From positions 117,497,849-117,561,848 of the forward strand of contig NC_039359.1 in assembly GCF_003573695.1 (NCBI RefSeq): 64,000 nt of DNA, read 5' to 3'. Below, in pieces: positions 44,328-56,250 of this stretch. The DNA comes from Papaver somniferum. Its lineage: Eukaryota; Streptophyta; Magnoliopsida; Ranunculales; Papaveraceae. The position numbers were made by a program, and so were the translations under genes. The notes under the pieces are model-generated. The model was given only the letters and a program-made list of their open reading frames with translations. It searched no databases and was not told the DNA's origin. Numbering within the stretch: position 1 is the stretch's first letter; each line of letters opens with the position of its first letter.

Positions 44328-44786
44328 CTACCAAAGGCATGAAGTAGTCTCATCTGGAGGCATCAGCGGGGTTCTGCACAGAGGACAAGTGATGTTCCAG
44401 TAATCTAACCATTTCTCCAAACAGACCTTGTGATAAACATGACCGCAAGACAAGCGGTTTATTTCTGATTCGGGTTCAAACTGGTTAAGGCATACCAAGC
44501 AATCATGGTCATACTGTCTAGACTTACAAACTGAACCGAATTGAACTGTTGGAGTCCGGCTCCTGAATTCTTCCACAAATGTGCCTGATGGTGTAAGACA
44601 GAAATCAAATGGTTCTGATGGATTTTCAATGGAATCGAACTGCGACGACGATGATGATGTATTAATACCAACTATGTGAAGGATTGATCGAATAATGCCT
44701 TTGAAAATTGAGATTGATAGAGCTGTGTTAACAAGGATTACACAAAGTACTCCTTCTGATGGAGCTGGAAGGCTTGAAAGACCCAT
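44328..44786 (-). CDS. XERICO-like RING-H2 E3 ubiquitin ligase
   Basis: A single-exon coding region of 152 codons. The N-terminus MGLSSLPAPSEGVLCVILVN is the family signature, and residues 12-41 form a hydrophobic membrane segment. A Ser-rich linker (43-48) follows, then EEFRSRTPTVQF, then a RING-H2 finger with C96, C99, C114, H116, H119, C122, C134 and C137, all eight zinc ligands present, in DCLVCL...CGHVYHKVC...CPLC. It ends TSCLW. In Arabidopsis, XERICO is an ER-associated RING-H2 protein that raises abscisic acid level and drought tolerance; close relatives are short membrane-anchored E3s. Length and motifs match the family, so it is probably functional. A leader intron lies upstream (44857-45217). 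Orthology versus paralogy needs a tree. Confidence 0.93.
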   Translation of the reverse strand: MGLSSLPAPSEGVLCVILVNTALSISIFKGIIRSILHIVGINTSSSSSQFDSIENPSEPFDFCLTPSGTFVEEFRSRTPTVQFGSVCKSRQYDHDCLVCLNQFEPESEINRLSCGHVYHKVCLEKWLDYWNITCPLCRTPLMPPDETTSCLW

Positions 44787-44856
44787 CTTTAATGATATAT
44801 GATTTTAGAATTGGAGAGATTTCTGAAATGAAAGGAGTGATTCTTTCTTCTAATAT

Positions 44857-45217
44857 CTGAAATGAATCAAAAAGAAAATATAGTGAAAATTCAGAAGAAT
44901 ACACTTATAGATCTACACAAACATATATATACTGAAACTCCCATAAATAACAAGATAAGTAATCAGATCTTAATACAAATTCAATATCAAGATCTTGACT
45001 AACAGAGATAAGTTTAACTATCAAATTAACAATCAAAAAACAAACAAGCTCTATTCCAAAAAAATATAAAAAAAAAAATAGAAACAAGATAAGGTTTATG
45101 AATGAGTAATTAAACAAAACAAAAAAAAATCCAATAACAAATAGATAATTTCATACATCAACAATACAAGGATTCTTGTAGTACAGTGCAACTAAAGAGC
45201 AAGAGAGTCTCACTTAC
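44857..45217 (-). other. 5'-UTR intron of the XERICO-like gene
   Basis: On the minus strand a GTAAGTGAG donor (just below 45218) and a T-rich TTTTGATTCATTTCAG acceptor (ending 44857) bound a 361-bp intron, 70 bp before the ATG. Leader introns are common in plant RING-H2 genes and can raise expression. It is predicted from splice signals only. Confidence 0.6.
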
Positions 45218-45465
45218 ATGGTTTATGTTTGCAGGTTAAACTAGCTGAGCAAGGACTGATGTCTGGTCCTCAATCAAATAAACAAGAGATTCAAGGGGTT
45301 CTGTATTAGGCATTCATGGTGCTGATATGAAGATAAATAGATGATGTTGTTGATATAGACAGACACAAAAGAAGAAGAAGAATTGATAAGTCACTGACTA
45401 ACTGAAAGTCTTTTTTCTAGTTTCCTTCCTTTCTTTACTCTTTCACACAATCACAGATTCACACA

Positions 45466-45473
45466 TATTTATA
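45466..45473 (-). promoter_or_regulatory. TATA box of the XERICO-like gene
   Basis: On the minus strand the context is ACTATAAATATGTG. It lies 250 bp upstream of the predicted leader-intron donor. This places transcription start near 45435. Confidence 0.6.
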
Positions 45474-45499
45474 GTCCATAGAGACAGACCCCAGAGGCA

Positions 45500-47220
45500 G
45501 GCAAGGCAACCAACAATTCACTGCTACTGTAGGGGCATTTTAGGTATTCAACCCATCTGTGGTGTCTGACCATGATCTGGTAAATTATTGAACTATTCAT
45601 TACTTAATTTCCACTTGTGTCTTAATCAATTTTTTAATTTTTGATATCAGTTTTGATTTAATGTGGTAAAAATTGAGCTTGAGCCATTCTTGTCTGCTCA
45701 AGAAGCTAACCAAAAGAGGCAAGTCCTATTTTTGAGCATAAATCTCTACAAAAACCCTCTTCTTCTTTTTTTGATCTAGGACATTTAAGAACTGATATAC
45801 ATTTTGATGTAATCTCATCAAAGGTTATATATATCCTTGTTGACGTTTTAATGGAAACATATCAATGAGTGGAGCATGTTGATCACTGTATGAGGGGCAA
45901 ATTTGAGAATAAATAAATTTCATTTGGAAGCTTAAATGGTGTTGATTCCGCCAACATTTAGGATTTTTCTGCTATTACATGGCGGAGAAAATAAGAATTA
46001 AAAGGGAGTAACAGTTAAATCTCGATAAATTAACACAAGTATTTATATTTGAACAGAAATAACTTATTTGTGAGGCTGGTAAAATTTGTTAGTGTATCCA
46101 CATTATCAGTTTACCGAGTATATCAGTACTAATTTGATCATGAGATATGCATGTTGTAACTTTTGGTGGTTAATAACCTTGCTTTTGGTACATCGAATGC
46201 ATGTTCAGAAAGCTTTATGTGTATCCTGAAGATAAGAATTAGGTACACAGATTAGGTAAAACCGTTCACTAAGTTTGTCGTTATGGGTATAATAACAACG
46301 TGATTTTTTTTTTCTTGAATTAAACCGGAAAAGCTGACCAAATGACAAAACTTATGTGTTTGTATTCACAGTGGTGAAGTCAGTATTGTTGTTGTCGCCT
46401 GTTCATATTTCAGATATTTATCAGCGCCTGTCGTTTTTTTCAGCGTAAAAATTAACGAGCAGGTAGCATGCAATAAATGAAATTTGTGATGTAAGCACCA
46501 AAATTAATTTATGTATCCTTATATTGGAATAATATGAAAATACATATATTCCATACGCATATATGGTGGGATATTTATTATTTTGCTAACTCGTACCTTC
46601 AGTTCTAGCTCTGCTCCCGAATATAAAACTTATTTTAAGAACTCTACGTCAACAAAGAAATCAGCATTATGCTACCACAGAATTAAGTTTTTGTTTTGGA
46701 TAAGCCTCCCTTAATTGAGGCAATGGGACATTAGGTATTGTTAAATATCGATCAAAAATTATTCTTCAAAATAAGAATACTACACATTAAGAATGTATAA
46801 TCAGCAAGTAAGATAACATACCGTAAAATGTAAACCAAAATACCTAAAATATGCAAACTAAGGTTATGTTTGATAACACAAAAAAGAAACAATTCCATGG
46901 AATCAATTTCCTGGAAGAGGCAAGGAAAGACTTTGCATGAAATTAGAATTAAGTTTATAACATACTTTAGCCCATACTCTTTTTAAAATTCTGTAAAAAT
47001 AGATTGTTGATCAAACAACTGAAAACACATTATTTTCATGGAAACAATTGAAAACACAGACTTGTACAAAATTATTATAAGATAGAATTTCACTACCCTT
47101 TTACATCTAACTCTCGTTATTTTTCATTTGACAAAACAAGTTATACCAGCATACATGTTAGATTCATTAAACAATTTACAAAACACAAAATTGGTTAAAA
47201 AGATCAAAATTAACAATTCC
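45500..47220. other. Intergenic; no gene recognised
   Basis: AT-rich sequence with no supported frame. The upstream part would hold the XERICO-like promoter. Confidence 0.4.
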
Positions 47221-47392
47221 TGGGTGAAATGGACAGTTAGATCTTGATACTGTTTAAATGGACAAAAATGTAAAAATAGGCAGGATGTAACCAGTTTCAT
47301 CGTGTCCATTTTCAAATATTTTTTCTTATTTTTAATTTACACAGGATGAAACCACTTTCATCCTTACTATATTTTTTTGGCCATTTCACCCA
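47221..47392. repeat. Inverted-repeat element, 172 bp, with inner hairpin
   Basis: TGGGTGAAATGG at 47221-47232 is the exact reverse complement of 47381-47392. Inside is GGATGAAA-CCAC-TTTCATCC (47344-47363) and a related AACCAGTTTCATC word at 47296. It looks like a small MITE-type element; no clear target duplication was found (AATT is at both sides at slightly different distance). Confidence 0.55.
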
Positions 47393-47442
47393 AATTATTT
47401 TTTACTCGTCCATTTGAACCGTGATTTAGAAATATTCGGACA

Positions 47443-47482
47443 AATGACTCATTTTCCGTTTACAAAAACAAAATGAGTCATT
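47443..47482. repeat. Perfect 13-bp inverted repeat with TGACTCA core
   Basis: AATGACTCATTTT (47443-47455) is complementary to 47470-47482, with a 14-nt loop. The arms contain the bZIP-type TGACTCA word. Confidence 0.75.
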
Positions 47483-47603
47483 GGACGACAACACCGATGT
47501 ATTAAGTTCCAGATTGGTCGGCATAGAAAAAACATTACTAGTCTCTTACAACATTCTTGAAAGAAAAGACATTGTGCCAGCAACGGATTTCTTTAATCCA
47601 ATC

Positions 47604-48333
47604 TAGGGCTGCACAAAACCGACTCAACCCACACCCGCCTGAAATTACCTACATCCGACCCAACCCACCTAGGAGTGGGTCGACTATGTGTGACAACATT
47701 AAAACCCATAATATGGCGGGTCGACTGTGGGTGACGGCTTCCCTCACCCGACCCAACCCACCCACCCACCTAAATATTTGTAAGTTAATTCTAACCCTTA
47801 GATTACCTATCTTAGATTAACCACAACCGTTGAAGTAATGATATATGATTTTAGGCTTTAGTATAGTAGGAAATGGTAATGTACTCTTTTATCTTTTGAA
47901 CCTTGAACAGTTGAACTCATTTCTTGTTATTGTTAGCTTTATCACTTTGCATGCAGTTTCCAACTTTGTACCAACTTCTTACTTCTCTGGATTTTTATTT
48001 TGTAAACACTTTTAAGTAACTTCTTATGATGTTAATTGTGTCAGCTTTTTGATAAAAGCTATTACTTCCAATCTGTAAGAATCTTAGTTATTTGTATACA
48101 AGTAAGTTTAACAGTAAGACTGTAAGTCTGTAACTGTAATGTAATGTTTATTGTATTTTATGGTGGGTAATCCACCATCCATCCAATCCAACTCACCGTA
48201 ATATGGATCGGGTGAAAACCGATCCATTGTAATGTTGGGTTGGTTGCGCGTGACAACTTCTGTTACCCACCATCAGTGGGTTGGGTGGTGGGTGAGACCA
48301 AACCCGACCCAATCCAACCCATGTGCAGCCCTA
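47604..48333. mobile_element. Non-autonomous hAT element, 730 bp
   Basis: The ends TAGGGCTGCACA and (reversed) TAGGGCTGCACATGGG are terminal inverted repeats. ATCCAATC flanks both sides exactly (47596-47603 and 48334-48341), the 8-bp duplication of hAT. Both subterminal zones are built of ACCCGACCCAACCCAC-type repeats in opposite orientation, about 150 bp on each side, with an AT-rich centre. No transposase is present. Similar TAGGGCTGCAC elements are common in plant genomes. Confidence 0.93.
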
Positions 48334-48341
48334 ATCCAATC

Positions 48342-49900
48342 TTTTTATCTGTACCAGTAACCGATTACTTTCTTTAATCTAATCTTTTTATGGAAGAGAA
48401 TGCGATACAAATCTACTGCACCACTAACCAATTTCTTAAATCTAATCTAAACTTTTTGGTAGGCATCTCTGATCTCTCGTTTTAGGCTCTATCTTCAGCT
48501 TCCTCCTCATTGTGTGGATTGGTTCATGAACTAGAACTAGGCAGCACTCCTCTACTTTTGTGGGGCCCGACAAAAATTGTTGAACATACGTGTCATAAAG
48601 TGAGGTGGTATTAAAATAGGGACGTCATAACCCAACTTTCACTAGAACCAGGTGGCGACCAAGAAGAGACGTTTCAAATCTTTGCCATTTTCACGAAATC
48701 AAGCTTATGCAACACATGTACAAAGCCTCGTCTTTGTCAAATCACTCTAGAAGTGCCCCCTCCATTCTTGGAACCCTATCTGGATGATAATACAGTGTGG
48801 ATTTATTTTACTTTCTCCCGAAAGCTCTCGTACATGACAGATGGTCAGAAATTGGAGGAGCACCTAGGCGATTCAGAGGTCAGATTTCAATCAATTATGT
48901 GGTAGGCTGTCGTCTAAATTTGGAGCTGGCATTTGAGGGCCACCTTTTAAATTAGGGGAGCATTATTCACATTCTATCATCTTTTAGATCGATTTTATTT
49001 AAAGTGTCATGTTAATTTGTATACCCGTATACAGGTTAAGATTTATTTAAAAAAATTGAGAGATATATTTTAAATTTCAGTAGGATATTTTTGAGAAGCG
49101 TAAAAATGAACTAGTAAGTTCTTGAAACGCGAAAAAATTTAGATTAACATCGTTAGCATGTTAGTTCACGTAATTAAAGACTAAAAAATCTAACTCGGAA
49201 GGAATAAACTTAGTTCTTTGAACCAAACGGGAAAAATCAGCTTTGTCTAGTCATAATTCTTAATTTCTAGAAATCGATTCCCTCTAAAATAATAGATTTT
49301 AGTTACATTGGTCCAATAACGTAATAGAGTTGGATTCCGAAATAAAAGCAAAATATTAAAGTTTTGGATTTAAATTCAATTCCTTGCATTCAAATCCGAA
49401 CTTTGGATTACACCATAAATAAAGTTCTAGGATTTGAATCCTTCCAACCACACGAGGTGTTTATGTAATATTATATGTGAGCAGAAAGCTAAATTCCCTG
49501 GACCTTATATGAAAACCTTTGAGAGTAATTTCCATGGTTCCTAAGATTAAAATACTTTCCTACTTTCTTTTCCAAGTTGAGGACCAAGTAACAGTCCAAG
49601 TTAGGGTCATAACAAAGTAAAAAGATGTGACCTTTACATGTCCAAATTTTGGTATTTTCATAATAGTTTTTACTGTCTTTTTAAGTAAATATTACCTTAC
49701 AACGTTAATGGAAGATTTCAGCAAAGTTGAGAATGTTACCTTCCATCCTTGCATTTTGTTAGCTACTTTTCCACGATACTTGAATAAGTATTGACCTCAA
49801 TTCTGCCCATTGATTGGACAACCTAAAACACCACGAATTTTAGTACTGAATTTTCAATTTCATATCCTTTTTAAATATGTTTATCAATGTTTTTTCTTGA
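48342..49900. other. Intergenic; no gene recognised
   Basis: AT-rich sequence without a supported frame or clear terminal repeats. Confidence 0.35.
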
Positions 49901-51573
49901 CGGAAATGTTAATAATTATTATTAAAGAACACGTCTTGCTTATATAATGCTAGACTTACGAACTCGTTGTTGCAATGCATTGACATATATTGAAGAAACT
50001 TGATCCTTGCTTCCTTTGTCGTGGAGTCCACCGTTGTACTATGACTTCTGATATCCAACCTGAGCTTGAGGGTTTGTAGTACGTAGCTTCTGTAATTGTA
50101 TTATTTTGCACACCATGGAATGTCTGCACTATTTTTGCAGGTTATATCCGGTAGTAATTTGCAATCTGTCGCTATGAAGACACTTGATAATATGTTCTCA
50201 TTTAACTAGTCACTTGCTTTCAACAGAATTTTTGCTTCTGCACGAACGACCAAGAAGCCCGATTCTTAACCCACTGAAAGCATAAAAGCTTCTCGATCTA
50301 CTGATTAAAGGATGAAAATATATCCCATATATAAATCTTATTTATTAGACGATGCATCAATAAATATTATCTAATTGAGTTTAGGGAATACCGTGAAGGC
50401 TTAATTACTTTTTCTTTACGAATATGAGGAACCGTAAGCATGTTCTAGTAGGAGGAGAATGCATATATTTGTTAATCTGGTATATCAGGTTTGTTGGATC
50501 TAGACTAATTTTTTCAAAATTACTGAGCATGTATGTTTCTAAATGAACCAAAGGATGATAGCCATTTTCCTCCAAAAATCACGAGTATTCAAAGTCGAAT
50601 ATTCATTTTTTTTACCCATGTACTTATCTCATCTATGCAAATCTAGGAGTTAAATGAGTCTATCGAACAACCAACCAAATAGCTTTAGCAAAAGGACAGA
50701 ACTTGAAAAAGATGTTGCTCAGTCTCTCGAGCATGGGAATTGCAGATGAGACATTCTAGGGAGACAGTCGAAAATGATTTGCTAGTTGTTGGAGGTAAGG
50801 AGAGCTTTCTGCGTGAATTTCCAAATGACTTTAATTTTTCATATTTTTTTCAAGGAAAATAAATATTACGATTGTTCCTGGCATCTTGATTAATTATAAA
50901 ACTACAGATATTGTTTGCAGAGAAAGCTCCTAAAGGATGATGCTTCCATATAATTCTATCTGGATCCTTACTTTGAGGCAATATGGCAAGTATATTTCTT
51001 TTTTATTATGGTGTGAAAAATTAATTTAACTTCGAAATATCCCAAGTCCTTCAGAATTTATCAGTCCTTGTACCCTTTGCGGTAATAGTTTTTCTTTATC
51101 CAAAGGTTTGGGAATTATATCTGAGTAAGGTATCCACTTGTCCTCAATTTTTTTTGAAGTAGCTCCATTTTTCACTTACCAATCAATATTATCTTTGATT
51201 AGGTTTAATACTTTTTGTATACTTGTCTGAATCCAAGAAAGGTTAGAAGACCTAGTTGATTCCAGAGGATGAGAATTTAGAAAGTATTTTGCTTTAAGCA
51301 ATTGAGCCCATAACTGATCTTGTTCCGAGATTAATCGACTGGCTAGTTCTATTTGAAGAGCTATGTTAAATTGGTGGGGATGTTTAGTTCTTAGCCCTCA
51401 TCATGATCTAGGCTTGAAAATATCGACCCAAACTTCTATATAACCACTTTCGCCTTTTGATCCATTTTTATTCCACCAGAAATATCTTTGAGTATGATCC
51501 GAATGATCTAGTGTTTCTTTATGAAGGGAAAGAATATGCATTTGATATGTTGGGTATGCTTGAAGGATAAATT
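49900..51573 (-). pseudogene. Old LINE ORF2, downstream half (minus strand)
   Basis: On the minus strand, from 51573 downward: FWWNKNGSKGESGYI and a broken DIFKPRS; IALQIELASRLISEQDQLWA and QLLKAKYFLNSHPLE (51240-51380); a zf-RVT region with CNSHARETEQHLFFKFCPFA (50680-50770); and an RNase H core (VVRAEAKILLKAS, FIATDCKLL) at about 50140-50260. This is the order of a plant L1-type ORF2. Stops and frameshifts are frequent. It continues upstream on the far side of the LTR array, at 60785-61916. Confidence 0.8.
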
Positions 51574-51579
51574 GGATTA

Positions 51580-53744
51580 TGTAACACCCCGATTTTCGTG
51601 CGTGGATCCCATGTCCGAAAACCCGAAGTGCTACTTCGATACCATAGACGAAGCCTGGCTACTAAGCCCAAGCTCATTAAATAATTTATCCGGGCTTAGT
51701 TAAATTATGTTCAGTTTCGAAATTCTTTCGCAGCGGATACATAAAAATTCTTTTCGGAACATCTAACCGTTAATTTGACGTGATTCTTAATTTACATGAA
51801 CCCTAAAGAAATATACTTTATCAGAAAAATAAATTTCACCGTTAAAAGTTCCAGATAAAATCCAAAATAATTACGTTTTTAAGAAAGATTCATAAAACAG
51901 AAACTGACGCCAGGTCACTCAAATAATTTTACCGAGTCCAATACGAATCCATAAATTATTATGATTATATATTCTGAATCCTAACTTATCGCCTTTCCAG
52001 TAATAAAATTTCTAGGATTTTTAGTTTATCTTAAATACCTTTTGACCATAGTCAAACGAGTAGTTGACCAATACTGTAGAAACGCACAACAGTGATGATT
52101 CGTTTTAGAAAAAACATATCAATTCACTCACAACTTCAAATTTTCTTTGGTCGATCATTATGAAAAGATAAAAGAACCATCTTTGAGTTTTCAGTAGACT
52201 CTAAAGGCTAAAACATGATATAGAATATTTTAAAAAAAATAGACAACTTCAGTAAAATTGAATCTGACAGAAAACGTCTGATCCTTGTACAGTGAAAACA
52301 ATTGATTTAAAAATACTTCTGGAACTCAGAAAATTATGAAATTTTTATATGTACATATTGAGAGATTTTTACATGTAACATAAAAAAATGAGACAAAAAC
52401 GTATTATATAATAATTATGATAGACAGTCAAACTGACATGATCCAGAAATTTCCATTATTCAATCAAATAGAGTAGTCTAAACAAAGCATTGTTTTCTTT
52501 GATTATACATTAACCCAATAATCTTTAAAGCTTTAATAACCAATAAATAACTAATTAAATCATCTAAAAGAGTTGATGATATTTTATTACAATCCCAATC
52601 ATAAATCCTATGCAAACTACTAATAATAGCACCAAAACCGATCTCTACGCTTCTCCGCCATTAACTCCTTGTGGTGCCATAAAATCTGGAATTTTTTTGT
52701 CATTAAACGACGTGAGTTGTGACACCCAGTAGGAAAAGAAGCAACAAAACATTTTATCAAACGTTTTCAATTCTTTTTAAAACAACTAGCATGGTTAATA
52801 GCATCACAATACATGGAAACACCACATCCATAAGAACAATCAAATCAATCACATCAAATCCGCTCGCCCCAGGGAGCCCCACGTGGGTTTAGGGAACAAA
52901 ACCGTTCCCAAGGATATCTCGTATCCCATCATAATTGTTTTTAAGAATCACAATCTATGGACCGCAGCCCAACATACATAATCATACTCCAACATCGATT
53001 ATCATTCATATATGAATCAAAACTTACAAAATAAAATTAATTAAAAGAAACTTAAATAAAAAGAAGGTTTTTGATTGTGTTGCGCCTACCTCAAACGCTA
53101 GCGATAGGAATACGAAATCTCCAATCCATCCAGTGATAAAGAATCCCTTAACTATTCTAAAATTTATGCCAAAAGAAATCTTAAAACCTACTGTATTTTT
53201 TTTTCTCTTTTACAGGAACCTAAACACCAAACCGAAGAAATTATCCCTTCCTTGACCGACTAATGCAACTTTGATATTTATATTAAAATTGATTAAAACC
53301 CTAAATAACTATCAGCTAATAATGCCTTGACACTTGGCACTAGAGGCGAAAAATTGGTCGAAGTTTCCTTAGTCAACCAAGCCACAGTTTACACGAAATG
53401 CAAACGATTTACACCAAAGGATTCTATGCACCCCTATCAATTGATGACACGTGCAAGTACTAAACATGAATTCAAATTTCGTTTGTTCTTTCCACTAATC
53501 ATGTGAGTCTAACAGTAAGAATTTACATTCCAGCTAAATAAGAATTTTGTTAATTTAAAAACACTATAAACTTAATAACCAATACTAAAGCGACAAGTGT
53601 CAATTTTGATTTAACAAGTAAGATATAAATTTGACATGTCACGTGAACCATAATTTAAAAAACCAAAATACCCTCTTAAGTAAATACAAAAATACCCTTT
53701 TAGTAAAAGACAAAAATACCCTTGAAATTGGGATGGATATTACA
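51580..53744 (-). repeat. Array LTR 1 (2165 bp)
   Basis: It starts on the plus strand at TGTAACACCCCG, joined to LINE sequence through GGATTA. Its first 1.2 kb matches LTRs 3 and 4 at diagnostic sites (CCGAGTCC, CTGTAGAAACGC, CAGTGATG), while the last 0.9 kb matches LTR 2 (CATCCATAAG, CCTTGACC, AACTATCAG). The switch lies between about 52770 and 52830. Confidence 0.93.
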
Positions 53745-53920
53745 ACCTCACACACTTCAAGAAATTTAGTCCCTAAATTTAAAGTAACGCGACAAAAAAA
53801 AAATGCAAGCTAAAAAGAAAAACACAGAACCAAATTTATCGAAACACAATTAACATTTACTATTATTGTTTTCGCAACAACTAGCTCCGAAAGGATCTAA
53901 TTGCTGCTCTGATACCAAAC
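53745..53920 (-). other. Internal domain 1 with primer-binding site
   Basis: 176 bp, non-coding. The minus-strand TGGTATCAGAGC primer site is at 53906-53917, three bases from the LTR end. The other end, at 53745, carries the presumed polypurine tract. An A-rich middle is present. Confidence 0.9.
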
Positions 53921-56076
53921 TGTAACACCCCGATTTTCGTGCGTGGATCCCATGTCCGAAAACCCGAAGTGCTACTTCGATACCATAGACGAAGCCTGGC
54001 TACTAAGCCCAAGCTCATTAAATAATTTATCCGGGCTTAGTTAAATTATGTTCAGTTTCGAAATTCTTTCGCAGCGGATACATAAAAATTCTTTTCGGAA
54101 CATCTAACCGTTAATTTGACGTGATTCTTAATTTACATGAACCCTAAAGAAATACTTTATCAAAAATAAATTTCACCGTTAAAAGTTCCAGATAAATCCA
54201 AAATAATTACGTTTTTAAGAAAGATTCATAAAACAGAAACTGACGCCAGGTCACTCAAATAATTTTACTGAGTCCAATACGAATCCATAAATTATTATAA
54301 TTATATATTCTGAATCCAAACTTATCGCCTTTCCAGTAATAAAATTTCTAGGATTTTTAGTTTATCTTAAATACCTTTTGACCATAGTCAAACGAGTAGT
54401 TGACCATACTGCAGAAACACAACAGTGACGATTCGTTTTAGAAAAACATATCAATTCACTCACAACTTCAAATTTTCTTTGGTCGATCATTATGAAAAGA
54501 TAAAAGAACCATCTTTGAGTTTTCAGTAGACTCTAAAGGCTAAAACATGACATAGAATTTTAAAAAAATAGACAACTTCAGTAAAATTGAATCTGACAGA
54601 AAACGTCTGATCCTTGTACAGTGAAAACAATTGATTTAAAAATACTTCTGGAACTCAGAAAATTATGAAATTTTTATATGTACATATTGAGAGATTTTTA
54701 CATGTAACATAAAAAATGAGACAAAAACGTATTATATAATAATTATGATAGACAGTCAAACTGACATGATCCAGAAATTTCCATTATTCAATCAAATAGA
54801 GTAGTCTAAACAAAGCATTGTTTTCTTTGGTTATACATTAACCCAATAATCTTTAAAGCTTTAATACCAATAAATAACTAATTAAATCATCTAAAAGAGT
54901 TGATGATATTTTATTACAATCCCAATCATAAATCCTATGCAAACTACTAATAATAGCACCAAAACCGATCTCTACGCTTTTCCGCCATTAACTCCTTGTG
55001 GTGCCATAAAATCTGGAATTTTTTGTCATTAAACGACGTGAGTTGTGACACCCAGTAGGAAAAGAAGCAACAAAACATTTTATCAAACATTTTCAATTCT
55101 TTTTAAAACAACTAGCATGGTTAATATCATCACAATACATGGAAACACCACATCCATAAGAACAATCAAATCAATCACATCAAATCCGCTCGCCCCAGGG
55201 AGCCCCACGTGGGTTTAGGGAACAAAACCGTTCCCAAGGATATCTCGTATCCCATCATAATTGTTTTTAAGAATCACAATCTATGGACCGCAGCCCAACA
55301 TACATAATCATACTCCAACATCGATTATCATTCATATATGAATCAAAACTTACAAAATAAAATTAATTAAAAGAAACTTAAATAAAAAGAAGGTTTTTGA
55401 TTGTGTTGCGCCTACCTCAAACGCTAGCGATAGGAATACGAAATCTCCAATCCATCCAGTGATAAAGAATCCCTTAACTATTCTAAAAGATTTATGCCAA
55501 AAGAAATCTTAAAACCTACTGTATTTTTTTTTCTCTTTTACAGGAACCTAAACACCAAACCGAAGAAATTATCCCTTCCTTGACCGACTAATGCAACTTT
55601 GATATTTATATTAAAATTGATTAAAACCCTAAATAACTATCAGCTAATAATGCCTTGACACTTGGCACTAGAGGCGAAAATTGGTCGAAGTTTCCTTAGT
55701 CAACCAAGCCACAGTTTACACGAAATGCAAACAAGATTTACACCAAAGGATTCTATGCACCCCTATCAATTGATGACACGTGGCAAGTACTAAACATGAA
55801 TTCAAATTTCGTTTGTTCTTTCCACTAATCATGTGAGTCTAAACAGTAAAATTTACATTCCAGCTAAATAAGAATTTTGTTAATTTAAAAAAACCTATAA
55901 ACTAATAACCAATACTAAAGCGACAAGTGTCAATTTTAGATTTAACAAGTAAGATATAAATTTGACATGTCACTGAACCATAATTTAAAAAAAAACCAAA
56001 TACCCTCTTAAGTAAAATACAAAAATACCCTTTTAGTAAAAGACAAAAAACCCTTGAAATTGGGATGGATATTACA
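53921..56076 (-). repeat. Array LTR 2 (2156 bp)
   Basis: It is the most diverged copy in its first half (ACTGAGTCC, CTGCAGAAAC, CAGTGACG, GGTTATACAT, CTTTTCCGCC). It also has several single-base losses in homopolymers relative to the other copies, which may be real or may reflect consensus errors in near-identical repeats. Confidence 0.93.
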
Positions 56077-56250
56077 ACCTCACACACTTCAAGAAATTTA
56101 GTCCCTAAATTTAAAGTAACGCGACAAAAAAAAAATGCAAGCTAAAAAAGAAAAAACAGACCAAATTTATCGAAACACGATTAACATTTACTATTATTGT
56201 TTCGCAACAACTAGCTCCGAAAGGATCTAATTGCTGCTCTGATACCAAAC
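56077..56250 (-). other. Internal domain 2 with primer-binding site
   Basis: 174 bp, near-identical to internal domains 1 and 3, with the same primer site at 56236-56247. Confidence 0.9.
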
